The notes below the pieces were generated by a model. That model was not told the origin of the DNA. It saw only the letters and a program-made list of their open reading frames with translations, and did no database searches. This document shows positions 44,317 to 52,725 of a DNA stretch of 64,000 bases, one piece after another (the first letter of the stretch is position 1; every line of letters starts with the position of its first letter). The translations under genes and the position numbers were made by a program. The DNA is from Actinomycetota bacterium (GTDB lineage Bacteria > Actinomycetota > Actinomycetes > Actinomycetales > Dermatophilaceae). Where the stretch lies: contig JAIUOP010000001.1 in NCBI GenBank assembly GCA_020161815.1, positions 124,001 through 188,000 of the forward strand, read 5' to 3'.

Positions 44317-44610
44317 TCAGCTGCTGAACATCTGCACGGCCTGTGCCTCGGCGTCGGCGTAGGACGCCCCGGCGGCGGACAGGACCCGGCCGATGCTGTC
44401 GAGGGAGGCCTTGACCTGCGTCTGGGTCGACTGCCACTGGCCGACCACACCCTGGAACTGGCTCGCCGCCGTCCCCCGCCAGGCGTCCTCGAGCGAGGTC
44501 AGGCGGCCCATCATGGCCTGCACCTGTCCCTCGATCTCGCCCGCGATCCGGGTGATGTCCGCCGACGCGGCGTGAATGCGGTCGGTGTCGACCTGGAACT
44601 GTGCTGACAT
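44317..44610 (-). CDS. WXG100 family protein (ESAT-6-like)
   Basis: A 97-residue helical hairpin protein. Two helices (about 10-42 and 52-90) are separated by the turn DAWRGTAA, a variant of W-x-G with Trp-Arg-Gly. Such proteins are secreted by type VII systems as dimers. It stands alone: no partner WXG100, EccC or other secretion gene is in the window, so a homodimer is likely. The start MSAQFQVDTDRI fits family norms. It is convergent with the FtsX gene across two hairpins. Confidence 0.88.
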   Translation of the reverse strand: MSAQFQVDTDRIHAASADITRIAGEIEGQVQAMMGRLTSLEDAWRGTAASQFQGVVGQWQSTQTQVKASLDSIGRVLSAAGASYADAEAQAVQMFSS

Positions 44611-44713
44611 CTCGTGCTCCCCTCACCGGAGGAGACCGGGTGCCTCCTCGTATGCCGTCCACGCTAGGCAGGTTCGGAGAGGGGCCTCCGAGTTTTCCAC
44701 AGGGCCGAAGTGC

Positions 44714-45538
44714 TCAGCCGATCGAGAGCCCGAGGTTGAGCAGTTGGTTGACCACGATCATCACGCCGATTGCGACGAGGCCCACGACGGGCCACCCTCG
44801 CAGGTGCAGAGGCTCCGCGTCTGCGCTCCCCGCGTCGACGGCCCGAGGGAAGATGAGGGCCATCGGCATCCAGACGAGTACCGCCACCCCTGCCATCGCG
44901 ATGGCGACCATCTCGCCGCCGTTGAGGTCCATCCGCGCCGTGGAGAGGTTGACGCCGACGAGCGCGAGGTTGAGCGCGGTGCCGGCCAGCCATGGCCACA
45001 ACGTGAAGGCGAGCCGGGAGCGCTTGTCGGCCCCGGCATACCGACCCACCATCGGGGCGAAGATCCGTGCCAGCCCGAACTGTCCGGCCACGCCGAGCGC
45101 CAGCATGACCGGCGCGACCCAGCCCGGCCAGCCGAAGTGACGGATCGCGTCGGCCGTATCCCCGGCTCCGAAGACGCTGATCTCGGCATACCCGATGCCC
45201 TCCATCATCGACGTGAAGGCCACCATGAGCCAGAGCAGGTGCCAGAAGTCGCGCCGGGCCCGCAGCGGCTGCCAGGTCACCATGAGGGCGCCCTTGAGGA
45301 GACTGAACACCGGAGCCGCGATCGAGGTGACCCCGAGCTGCGTCGGACTGGGCGAGCCGCCGTGGGTCACGCCGTACGAGTACAGCGTCCCCGGTAGCCC
45401 GAGCAGGACCCCGGTGACAACGTGGGCCAGCTCGTGCAGTAGGACCATGATGGCCGCGCCCAACACGCCGGCCACGGTGGCGTTGATGAACAGTGTGCGC
45501 GGGTCAGCAGGCCCGACACGTCCCCCCGTGAGCGTCAT
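44714..45538 (-). CDS. Polytopic membrane protein with HELAH motif
   Basis: A 274-residue protein with about seven helices. HELAHVVTG at about residues 34-42 is an H-E-x-x-H motif in the first long helix, as in membrane metalloproteases of the M50 kind. A clear second motif (NxxPxxxLDG) is not visible, so protease activity is uncertain. ATG 45538 is chosen because the longer frame has no structure. It is divergent from the 70-residue membrane protein at 45708. Confidence 0.68.
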   Translation of the reverse strand: MTLTGGRVGPADPRTLFINATVAGVLGAAIMVLLHELAHVVTGVLLGLPGTLYSYGVTHGGSPSPTQLGVTSIAAPVFSLLKGALMVTWQPLRARRDFWHLLWLMVAFTSMMEGIGYAEISVFGAGDTADAIRHFGWPGWVAPVMLALGVAGQFGLARIFAPMVGRYAGADKRSRLAFTLWPWLAGTALNLALVGVNLSTARMDLNGGEMVAIAMAGVAVLVWMPMALIFPRAVDAGSADAEPLHLRGWPVVGLVAIGVMIVVNQLLNLGLSIG

Positions 45539-45648
45539 GGACAGACCCTCGTATGCCGTCCTGCCGGCTGTCGAGGCGTGCCCGGTTGGTGGACCTCGGG
45601 ATTCTCCGCCGACCCACTGCGGATGCGAGGACGAACGCCGGTGGGGGT

Positions 45649-45660
45649 CGGACATGTCCG
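45649..45660. promoter_or_regulatory. 12-bp palindrome between divergent membrane genes
   Basis: CGGACATGTCCG is a perfect palindrome in the 169-bp gap between 45538 and 45708; a possible operator. Confidence 0.3.
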
Positions 45661-45707
45661 TCGACCGGTGGACGCGCGCTCGGGCCGGATACGGAAGGGT
45701 TGCGCCC

Positions 45708-45920
45708 ATGGAGAACTCGGGGACCTTCACCACCAAGCTCTTGGCCATCAGCGGCACGATCGCGCTCGTCGTCTACATCCTCCTGGGCTACTTCTTCGGG
45801 GCCTGGGCGTGGGCATGGATCGTCTTCCTCGTGCCCGGCGCGATCCGGCTGTGGCAGGGGGCCGGCCGAGAAGGTCACGCCGGCGACGAGGTCCCGCGGC
45901 CGCAGAGGTACGAGGGCTGA
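45708..45920 (+). CDS. 70-residue two-helix membrane protein
   Basis: A small protein starting MENSGTFTTK with two hydrophobic stretches: about 10-28 (LLAISGTIALVVYILLG) and about 30-50 (FFGAWAWAWIVFLVPGAIRL). The tail is charged. It resembles short actinobacterial membrane proteins with a PspC/2TM look, but I cannot name the family. GAAGGG upstream is rather far from the ATG. It precedes the DUF4031 gene by 60 bp. Confidence 0.6.
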   Translation: MENSGTFTTKLLAISGTIALVVYILLGYFFGAWAWAWIVFLVPGAIRLWQGAGREGHAGDEVPRPQRYEG

Positions 45921-45968
45921 CGCACCGCCGACCCATCGGCCGCTCTCGGCGAGGGCGAGCCTGGCGCG

Positions 45969-45974
45969 TAGGGT
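45969..45974 (+). promoter_or_regulatory. -10 box of the DUF4031 gene
   Basis: TAGGGT, six bases before GTG 45981. Confidence 0.5.
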
Positions 45975-45980
45975 CCCAGG

Positions 45981-46742
45981 GTGGCCATCCTCATCGACCC
46001 GCCGGCGTGGCCCGCCCACGGGCGCCGCTGGTCGCACCTGGTCAGTGACACCAGCCTCGAGGAGCTGCACGCCTTCGCCCGATCGCTCGGGATCCCCGAG
46101 CGTGGCTTCGAGGGCGACCACTACGACATCCCGGAGGAACGGTATGCCGCGGTGCTCGCCGCGGGTGCCAGGCCGACGCCGCCGCGGGACCTGCTGCGGG
46201 CCCTGCAGGCGTCGGGCCTGCGGCTCTCGAAGCGTGCCGGCGACAAGGGGGTGGCGCGGCAGCGTGGCGTGCTGCTGGCCAGCGGCACGGTCGCCGACAT
46301 CGACCTCCTCGTGTCCTCGCGGCCGGTCGACGAGAGGCGAGTGTTCGCCGCCATGGTCTTCCTGCGCGATGCCGGCGGCGACTTCGCGGTCGTGCACTCC
46401 GTGCGTCGGCAGCAGTGGGGTTCGCCCGGTGGATGGCGGGAGCTGGGAGAAACGGTGCGGGAGAACGCTGCACAGGTCCTCGTACTCCTCAGGGGTGACC
46501 CAACGCCGCTGCGAGGTGTCGCTGGCTTGCGCGGACAAGGGAGGGCGGGTCTGCGAGATCGTCGCCGTGAAGGCCTGGAGCACGTCCTGCCCCGGCGGCC
46601 GCAGCAGCGGCCCGGACAGGTGCCGGAAGCGCTCGTAGCCGAAGGGCACCAGGTCCGCCGCCGACAGCTCGATCCCGACCTCCTCGACGACCTCGCGAAT
46701 GGCGAGTTCTGGTGGCCGCTCGCTGCTCGCCTCAGGGCGTGA
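45981..46742 (+). pseudogene. DUF4031-Nudix fusion broken by an internal inversion
   Basis: Residues 1 to about 85 are a complete DUF4031 domain (AILIDPPAWPAHGRRWSHLVSD). From about 115 a Nudix fold begins (RRVFAAMVFLRDAGGDFAVVHS...GSPGGWRELGE) but after 46450 the plus-strand frame is unrelated and Arg-rich. The missing second half of the Nudix domain, including REVVEEVGIEL, lies on the minus strand in 46451-46720. Rejoining GWRELGE, one residue (Arg), PPELAI and REVVEEVGI restores the consensus G-x5-E-x7-REUxEExGU exactly. The DUF4031 part may still be made; the Nudix enzyme cannot be, as read. Confidence 0.78.
46451..46720 (-). other. Inverted segment carrying the C-terminal half of the Nudix domain
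   Basis: The minus strand here encodes PPELAIREVVEEVGIELSAA (core of the Nudix box) followed by about 60 more residues with Nudix-like VLQAFTATI and RRWVTPEEYEDL. It has no start or N-terminal half on this strand; upstream is the antisense of the DUF2339 gene. Breakpoints are approximate, near 46450 and 46720. Confidence 0.78.
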
Positions 46743-48891
46743 CCGGCGGAATCGGCGGAATCGACGGCCCGGGCGGGCCGGGCGGCGGCGGGGGAGTCGC
46801 GGGTGCCGTCGGCGCCGGAGGCACCGGAGTACCAGCCGGAGCCATCTGCGTGGGCGGCACGGGAAGGACCTCGGGTCCGGCCGGTCCCGCGTCCGTTCCG
46901 AGCGGCGCGGCACCCGGGTCCGGGTCATCCGCATCCGCGGCGCGCGCCCGCTCCAGCGCCTTGGCGTACCCGGCTCCCGTGCCGAGCAGGATCAGGCCCA
47001 CCACGATGAAGGCCACGACCCGCCAGATGCCGGCCAGCACCGCGAGGTCGTAGAGGAAGAGCTTGGCGACGGCCCCTGCGGCCAGGCCGAGCCCGGTCCA
47101 CATCGCCAGGTCCGCGTCCTTGCTGCGCCGCAGCCCTCGGATGAGCAGCCAGGCGGCCGCAACCATCCAGAGGATCGTCGCCACCGCGTGGCCGGCGCGG
47201 AAGCCGGCGACTGCGCTGTCGATGCTCCGCCCGAGCAGCACGCCGAGGCTGACGACGGCCGTCGTGGCAATGGCCAGGCCCGCGACCCACGACCCGACCG
47301 CGACGACCCGGCGCACCTCGAGGGAGAGCTTGGTGAGGCGGTGCGCCAGCCAGGCCAGGGCGAGGATCACGCCCACGGCGATGGCCGAGTCGATGAGGGT
47401 GACCGCCAGGTCACTCTCCAGGGCGGTGCGTTGGACGAGCACCCGCACGGGGTGGCGCAGGTAGACCAGCAGGGCCAGCGCCGCCATCCCCAGTCCCCAC
47501 CAGGCGACCTGACGCGATCGGGTGGAGGCGGCGACGAGGAGGTAGCCCAGGGCGGCGACGAGCAGGGCCGTGCCCATCCACGTCGTGTCGGCGCGGGCGA
47601 CGATGGCCAGCAGCAGCGCCAAGGTCCCGGCCGCGGTCGCCGCCACGCACGTGCCCACGGGAAGCCAGCGCTGGGACTCGCCGAGCGCGGCATACCCGAG
47701 CCAGGCGACGGCTGCGAGGAGGAGGAGCACGGTGCGCCAGGGCTGGGGCGTGGCACTGAAGGCCATGAGCAACGGCAGCGCCGTGACGAGGAGGGTGAGC
47801 GCGCTGGTGTCGAAGCCGCGGCCGCGCGCCTCGCGCACCGACATCGCCATGCCGGCGAGGGCGAAGATCCCGGTGACCGCGACGTGCGCCCACGGCTCCT
47901 CCGGGCGCTGCTGGGCGAACCCGATGGTCGGAACGATGACGAGGGTGGCCGGGATGAGGCGGGCCGCGGTGACCGCGGGCCACTCACGGCCCCACTGGGC
48001 CGGCCACGAGGCGACGGCGAGCACCACCATGAAGGCCGAGAGCAGCCAGGAGGCCCGCCCGGCGACGGCGGGGAGCAGCGCGGCGGCGCCCAGCAGGATG
48101 AGGATGGCGAGGACCTGGCTGTCCCACCGGCGGGCGACCAGCAGGCCGGTGCCGGCGACCGCGATGGCGAGGACGAGCCCGAGGAGCGGGGGGACCCAGC
48201 CGTAGATCGACGTGATCGCGACGACGTCGAGGTAGGCCGCGGCATACCCGGTGCCGGCGAGCGCCACGGCACCCAGGCCGGCGCGCCCGGCCGAGCGCTC
48301 GCGCGCATGGACGACGTGGGCCAGGCCGATGAGGGCGGCGGCGAGGAGGACACCGAGGACCACGCGCGGCACCGGGCCGAACCAGCGCTGCTGGACCGCG
48401 AGCACGAGCAGCATGACCAGTCCGACGAGGGTGACGACCGCGCCGGTGATCCCCAGCAGGCGGGTCACCAGGCTCTCGCGCTGCCACCAGCGACCGAGTG
48501 CGGTCGTCGGGGCGGCCGCCTCGGCAGCGACGGGAGGAGACCAGGACGACGCGGGCACCTGCGGGATCGGGGCGGGCCCCGCGGCGGCCGCGGTCGCCGG
48601 CCAAGTGGCCCCGGCGGCGGGGACGGCTGGTGCGGCGGGCATGCCGGGGGCAAGGGGCACGGGCGGTATGCCGTGGCCCGCCGAGGCGCTCGTGGCCACA
48701 GGCGTGGGCGCAGGCACGGTCATGGGCTGGGAGGTGCTCGTCGTCCGCGGATCCGGGCCGGTTTGGCCCGCCTCGAGGTCGTGCCGGAGGCGGGCGAGCC
48801 CGTTGCCCACGGCATACAGGCGGGTCATCGCCTCGGCGAAGGACTCCTCGAGGTGACGCAGCTCGTCGCGGGTGGTCTCGTCACCGGTCAT
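46732..48891 (-). CDS. DUF2339 polytopic membrane protein
   Basis: A 719-residue protein. Residues 1-40 form a coiled-coil-like helix, 45-130 a Pro/Ala-rich linker, and about 140-660 some 18-20 membrane helices, ending in a Pro-rich tail. The DUF2339 look is clear from WWQRESLVTRLLGITGAVVTLVG and the repeated Ala/Leu/Val helices. No transport or enzyme motif is recognised. Its stop overlaps the end of the broken Nudix gene by 11 bp, tail to tail. A weak GACACT lies six bases before the ATG. Confidence 0.82.
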   Translation of the reverse strand: MTGDETTRDELRHLEESFAEAMTRLYAVGNGLARLRHDLEAGQTGPDPRTTSTSQPMTVPAPTPVATSASAGHGIPPVPLAPGMPAAPAVPAAGATWPATAAAAGPAPIPQVPASSWSPPVAAEAAAPTTALGRWWQRESLVTRLLGITGAVVTLVGLVMLLVLAVQQRWFGPVPRVVLGVLLAAALIGLAHVVHARERSAGRAGLGAVALAGTGYAAAYLDVVAITSIYGWVPPLLGLVLAIAVAGTGLLVARRWDSQVLAILILLGAAALLPAVAGRASWLLSAFMVVLAVASWPAQWGREWPAVTAARLIPATLVIVPTIGFAQQRPEEPWAHVAVTGIFALAGMAMSVREARGRGFDTSALTLLVTALPLLMAFSATPQPWRTVLLLLAAVAWLGYAALGESQRWLPVGTCVAATAAGTLALLLAIVARADTTWMGTALLVAALGYLLVAASTRSRQVAWWGLGMAALALLVYLRHPVRVLVQRTALESDLAVTLIDSAIAVGVILALAWLAHRLTKLSLEVRRVVAVGSWVAGLAIATTAVVSLGVLLGRSIDSAVAGFRAGHAVATILWMVAAAWLLIRGLRRSKDADLAMWTGLGLAAGAVAKLFLYDLAVLAGIWRVVAFIVVGLILLGTGAGYAKALERARAADADDPDPGAAPLGTDAGPAGPEVLPVPPTQMAPAGTPVPPAPTAPATPPPPPGPPGPSIPPIPPVTP

Positions 48892-49127
48892 GGTCCCAGT
48901 GTCGCCTGTCCGTGGTCGGGTCCGAAATGGGCCGCGACCCGAGCCGGGGAGAACCTCGCCCCGGAGGGGTGGGCGAGCTCCTCGACCTCGGCCGGGTCGC
49001 GGCAGGTGCCGGGCCCCGATGGGGGATGGGACGTGTCGCGGCGGCGGTGCGCCGGTGGAGGTGGTCCGGCGGCCGTGCTACGTGTCGTCCCTCGTGGCCT
49101 GACCCCTCAGACGATGCCGGGCCAGGA

Positions 49128-50600
49128 TCAACGCACCCTCGACGGCGGCTGGGAATCCCCTGTGGGTGTGGCGGCGGGCAGCCGCAGCACGAAGGTGGCT
49201 CCGCCGCCGGGCGTCTGGGCGATGCCGACGCGGCCGCGGTGGGCGGCGACGATGGCCGCCACGATCGCCAGGCCGAGGCCGCTGCCCCCGCCACCGTCCC
49301 GGCTGCGGGAGGGGTCCGCCCGGAAGAACCGCTCGAAGACGTGGGGCCGCTGGTCGGCCGGGATCCCCGGTCCGTGGTCGATGACCTCGAGGACCGCATC
49401 ATCGCCGTCACGGCCCAGGCGCACCTCGACGGGCGTGCCCGCGGGGGTGTGGGCCAGCGCGTTGGCGACCATGTTGGTGACCACCTGGCGCAGCCGGGCA
49501 TCCGAGCCGTGGACCGGCAGCGGGCCGAGCAGGCCCTCCCGGCCCGAGACCTTGATCGCGCGGTCGGGGGCCCGGACCCGGGCATCGGCGACGGCGTCGA
49601 TCGCCAGGACGGTGAGGTCGACATCGGTGTCGAAGGTGACCGGTTCCTCGTCGAGGCGGGCCAGGACGAGCAGGTCCTCGACGAGGCCGGCCATCCGTCG
49701 GGACTCGGACTCGATGCGGGTCATCGCGCCGGTGAGCTGGGCCGGGTCGGCGAGCGCGCCCTGCCGGTGCAGCTCGGCATACCCCCTCACCGTCGCGAGC
49801 GGGGTGCGCAGCTCGTGGGAGGCGTCGGCGACGAACTCCCGCATGCGCTCCTCGGAGGCCTCCCGGACCGCGAAGGACTGCTCGATCCGCGCGAGCATCG
49901 CGTTGAGGCTCTCGGCCAGGGAGGTCACCTCGTCGTCGGCCCCGCGCACCGGGATGCGTCGCGTGAGGTCGCCCTTGGCGATGGCGGCGGCGGTGTCCTC
50001 GATCTGGCGGAGCGGGCGGAAGGCGCGCGAGACGGCATACCACCCGATCAGGGCCGACAGCGCGAGGACACCGGCCGAGATCACGCTGGAGGTGACGAGC
50101 AGTCGCTGCATCGTCTGGTTCATTGAGCGCAGCGGCAGGCCGACGGCGAAGGTGCCCTCGGTGCCGACCCGGCCGGCGATGAACCGCCAGTCGAGGTGAC
50201 CGTCGGTCGAGGTCACGGTGAAGGGTTCACCGGAGCGAACCCTGCTGTCCGTCAACGTGATCGAGGGCAGGTCCGGGTGGAGCTTCTCGCCGGTGGGGTT
50301 GAGGTAGTGCACCTGTCGGCCGGCGGGTGTCATGAGCGCGAAGGCGTACCCGGTCGGGGGACCGTCCTGCCCGGAGCCGTTGAGGTCGTCGATCGCTTGG
50401 TTGGCGACGGGCGCGGCCACGGCCGCGAGCTCGGCGTCGATCCGGCCGAGGAGGTCGCGCTTGGTCAGGTATGCCGTCGTCAGGCTGAGCAGGATCAGAG
50501 CGGCGGTGAGGAGGGTGAGGAGGATGGAGACCAGGCGCACGCGCAGGGGCATGGTCTCCAGTCGACGGACGGCCGGAGCGGTCCAGCGGGGGAGGGTCAT
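49128..50600 (-). CDS. Sensor histidine kinase, TrcS-like
   Basis: A 490-residue membrane kinase, second gene of an HK/RR operon. Helix one is about 20-42, external sensor 43-165, helix two 168-190, HAMP (RPLRQIEDTAAAI), H-box VADASHELRTPLATV (His about 254), N-box NMVANALAHT, G1 DHGPGIP, G2 GGGSGLGLAIV. Its ATG overlaps the regulator's stop (TGATG). The order RR-HK and lengths resemble M. tuberculosis TrcR/TrcS; the signal is unknown. Confidence 0.93.
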   Translation of the reverse strand: MTLPRWTAPAVRRLETMPLRVRLVSILLTLLTAALILLSLTTAYLTKRDLLGRIDAELAAVAAPVANQAIDDLNGSGQDGPPTGYAFALMTPAGRQVHYLNPTGEKLHPDLPSITLTDSRVRSGEPFTVTSTDGHLDWRFIAGRVGTEGTFAVGLPLRSMNQTMQRLLVTSSVISAGVLALSALIGWYAVSRAFRPLRQIEDTAAAIAKGDLTRRIPVRGADDEVTSLAESLNAMLARIEQSFAVREASEERMREFVADASHELRTPLATVRGYAELHRQGALADPAQLTGAMTRIESESRRMAGLVEDLLVLARLDEEPVTFDTDVDLTVLAIDAVADARVRAPDRAIKVSGREGLLGPLPVHGSDARLRQVVTNMVANALAHTPAGTPVEVRLGRDGDDAVLEVIDHGPGIPADQRPHVFERFFRADPSRSRDGGGGSGLGLAIVAAIVAAHRGRVGIAQTPGGGATFVLRLPAATPTGDSQPPSRVR

Positions 50601-51316
50601 CAGCGCACGGACGACTGCGGGGGGAGCTTGAGGACGTAGCCGACGCCGCGCTTGGTGTGGATCAGCGGCGGGAGCCCCTCGGTGTCGATCTTGCGCCGCA
50701 GGTAGGAGATGTAGGACTCGACGATGCCGGACTCCCCGCGGAAGTCGTAGTCCCAGACGTGGTCGAGGATCTGGGCCTTGGAGAGCACGCGGTTGGGGTT
50801 GAGCATGAGGTAGCGCAGCAGCTTGAACTCGGTCGGGCTGGTCTCGATGACACGGCCGGCGCGGCGGACCTCGTGGCTGTCCTCGTCGAGCTCCAGGTCC
50901 TCGAAGCGCAGGCCCGACTCCTCGTCCTGCTCACCCCGGGTGCGTCGCAGGACCGCCCGGATGCGGGCGACCACCTCGTCGAGGCTGAACGGCTTGGTGA
51001 CGTAGTCGTCGCCGCCGACGGTCAGGCCCTTGATCTTGTCGTCGAGGCTGTCGCGCGCGGTGACGAAGACGATGGGCACGTGGCGTCCGCTGTCGCGGAT
51101 CTTGCGGGTCACCGTGAACCCGTCGACGTCGGGGAGCATGACGTCGAGGACGACGAGGTCGGGGGCCAGCTCGGTGGCCTGGCGGATCGCCTCACTGCCG
51201 TTGGCGGCGGTCGCCACCTCGAAGCCGGCGAACCGCAAGGAGGTGGCGAGCAGCTCACGGATGTTGGGCTCGTCCTCGACGACGAGCAGTCGGGCCTCGG
51301 GCGTGACGGCGGTCAT
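50600..51316 (-). CDS. OmpR-family response regulator, TrcR-like
   Basis: A 238-residue regulator. Receiver domain with LLVVEDEPNI (about 10-19), phospho-aspartate in LVVLDVMLPDV (about 58) and DDYVTKPFS; winged-helix domain (about 140-235) ending HTKRGVGYVLKLP. The first gene of the operon with the kinase, overlapping it by one base. ATG 51316 is the start that gives a normal receiver N-terminus. terC with its riboswitch is divergent, 231 bp away. Confidence 0.93.
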   Translation of the reverse strand: MTAVTPEARLLVVEDEPNIRELLATSLRFAGFEVATAANGSEAIRQATELAPDLVVLDVMLPDVDGFTVTRKIRDSGRHVPIVFVTARDSLDDKIKGLTVGGDDYVTKPFSLDEVVARIRAVLRRTRGEQDEESGLRFEDLELDEDSHEVRRAGRVIETSPTEFKLLRYLMLNPNRVLSKAQILDHVWDYDFRGESGIVESYISYLRRKIDTEGLPPLIHTKRGVGYVLKLPPQSSVR

Positions 51317-51424
51317 GCTGAGCAGTGTCGTGGAGGAATCTGGGAATTGGCTGGGCATTTCCCGGGAGTCCGGCCCACAGCGCCGAGCCAGGTTGACCCG
51401 AGCGCGCGGGTCTTCGTAACCTCG

Positions 51425-51526
51425 GCGGAGCGAGGGGAGTACTTCCCCAAGGTGCGACCGGTCACTACGCGCAGCCCATGCTTCGCCCGGCGCACGCCCC
51501 CATGGGGGGTGAAGGAGACCTCGCAT
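51425..51526 (+). promoter_or_regulatory. yybP-ykoY-type manganese riboswitch upstream of terC
   Basis: The two conserved internal loops are recognisable: GCGAGG-GGAGTA at 51430-51441 and GGAGA-CCTCGC at 51514-51524. GCGAGG pairs with CCTCGC to make stem P1, as in known Mn(II) riboswitches, where GGGGAGUA faces an AAGA/GAGA loop before the closing strand. GC-rich stems fill the 70 bases between. TerC-family genes are classic targets of this class. Confidence 0.75.
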
Positions 51527-51543
51527 CGTTCGACGATGCGAGG
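51519..51543 (+). promoter_or_regulatory. Expression-platform hairpin sequestering the terC ribosome site
   Basis: CCTCGCATCGT and ACGATGCGAGG form a perfect 11-bp stem with a TCG loop. Its left arm is the same CCTCGC used by P1, and its right arm contains GCGAGG, the ribosome site five bases before ATG 51548. P1 and this hairpin exclude each other. Confidence 0.75.
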
Positions 51544-51547
51544 ACCC

Positions 51548-52567
51548 ATGACACCTGCACTCATCTCCGTGGCCGCTGCGCCCACCTCCCCGGCCGCCCT
51601 CACGTCGATCGCCGATGCGCGACTCTGGTGGCTGACCATCGGCGGGATCCTGGCGCTGCTCGCGCTCGACTTCCTCATCACGCGACGCCCGCACGAGGTC
51701 TCCATGCGCGAGGCGGTGGGGTGGTCGGCGTTCTACGTCGCCCTGCCGATGGCCTTCGGACTGTGGGTCTGGCGGGCGCATGGCTCGGAGATCGGGCTGC
51801 AGTACTACACCGGCTACCTCGTCGAGAAGTCGCTCTCGGTCGACAACCTGTTCATCTTCATCCTCATCCTCACCTCGTTCGCGGTGCCCAGGGTGCTCCA
51901 GCAACGCGTGCTCCTCATCGGCATCGCGGGGGCATTGCTCATGCGTGGCGCCTTCATCGCCCTCGGGGCTGCCCTCATCGCCCGGTTCTCCTGGATGTTC
52001 CTCATCTTCGGCGCGATCCTGCTGGTGACGGCCTGGGGGGTGCTCCGCGATGCCCGTCAGGGCGGCCATGCCCTCGAGGTCAGCGAGCTGCGGATCGTGC
52101 GACTGGCCAGGCGCTTCTTCCCCATCACCGCCGACTACCGCGGCACGCGGATGACGGTCATCGAGGGCGGCCGCAAGGCCCTCACCCCGCTCGCCCTCGT
52201 CGTGCTCGCGATCCTCGGCACGGACCTCGTCTTCGCGATCGACTCGGTCCCGGCGGTCTACGGGATCACCGGTGACCCCTACCTCGTCTTCGTCACCAAC
52301 GCCTTCGCGCTCCTGGGCCTGCGTGCGCTCTACTTCGTCCTCGAGGGCCTGCTCGGCACGCTGCGCCACCTCGGCTACGGCTTGGCCGCGATCCTCGCCT
52401 TCATCGGTGTCAAGCTCGCCCTGCACTGGGCGCACGGGGTCTGGGAGTGGGTGCCCACCGTGCCGACGCTGGCCTCCCTGGCCGTCATCGTCGGTGCGCT
52501 GGCGCTCACCACCGCGACGAGCCTGTGGGCCAACCGCCGTGACGAGCGTGATCGTCAGAGGTCGTGA
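51548..52567 (+). CDS. terC: TerC-family membrane protein, probable Mn exporter
   Basis: A 339-residue protein with about nine helices. The TerC signature is clear: EKSLSVDNLFIFILILTSF (about 95-113) and LGTDLVFAIDSVPAVYGITGD (about 225-245), each with acidic residues in a helix that bind metal. TerC/Alx proteins export manganese, often protecting newly exported metalloproteins. The riboswitch upstream supports manganese as the substrate rather than tellurite. The stop codon lies in the first copy of an 80-bp tandem duplication. Confidence 0.92.
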   Translation: MTPALISVAAAPTSPAALTSIADARLWWLTIGGILALLALDFLITRRPHEVSMREAVGWSAFYVALPMAFGLWVWRAHGSEIGLQYYTGYLVEKSLSVDNLFIFILILTSFAVPRVLQQRVLLIGIAGALLMRGAFIALGAALIARFSWMFLIFGAILLVTAWGVLRDARQGGHALEVSELRIVRLARRFFPITADYRGTRMTVIEGGRKALTPLALVVLAILGTDLVFAIDSVPAVYGITGDPYLVFVTNAFALLGLRALYFVLEGLLGTLRHLGYGLAAILAFIGVKLALHWAHGVWEWVPTVPTLASLAVIVGALALTTATSLWANRRDERDRQRS

Positions 52568-52725
52568 TGTCGGCGACCACTTCCTCACGCCTGCGGGCCT
52601 CGCTCGTGCCTCGCTGCGTTGCCTTCGGCGATCGTCAGAGGTCGTGATGTCGGCGACCACTTCCTCACGCCTGCGGGCCTCGCTCGTGCCTCGCTGCGTT
52701 GCCTGCGGCGATCGTCAGAGGTCGT
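52551..52725. repeat. 80-bp tandem duplication between terC and the XPB gene
   Basis: Copies at 52551-52630 and 52631-52710 differ at one base (CCTTCGG against CCTGCGG); a 15-base third part at 52711-52725 holds the XPB stop. The first copy holds the terC stop. No other copy was seen in the window. Confidence 0.92.

Noticed and set aside
45504-46934. Minus-strand frame as a complete Nudix gene
   Set aside because: It has no start near the domain, lacks the first half of the Nudix fold, and its upstream part is antisense to DUF2339.
46699-50199. Very long plus-strand open frame opposite DUF2339 and the histidine kinase
   Set aside because: Composition is Gly/Arg-rich shadow sequence; both minus-strand genes have strong family signatures.
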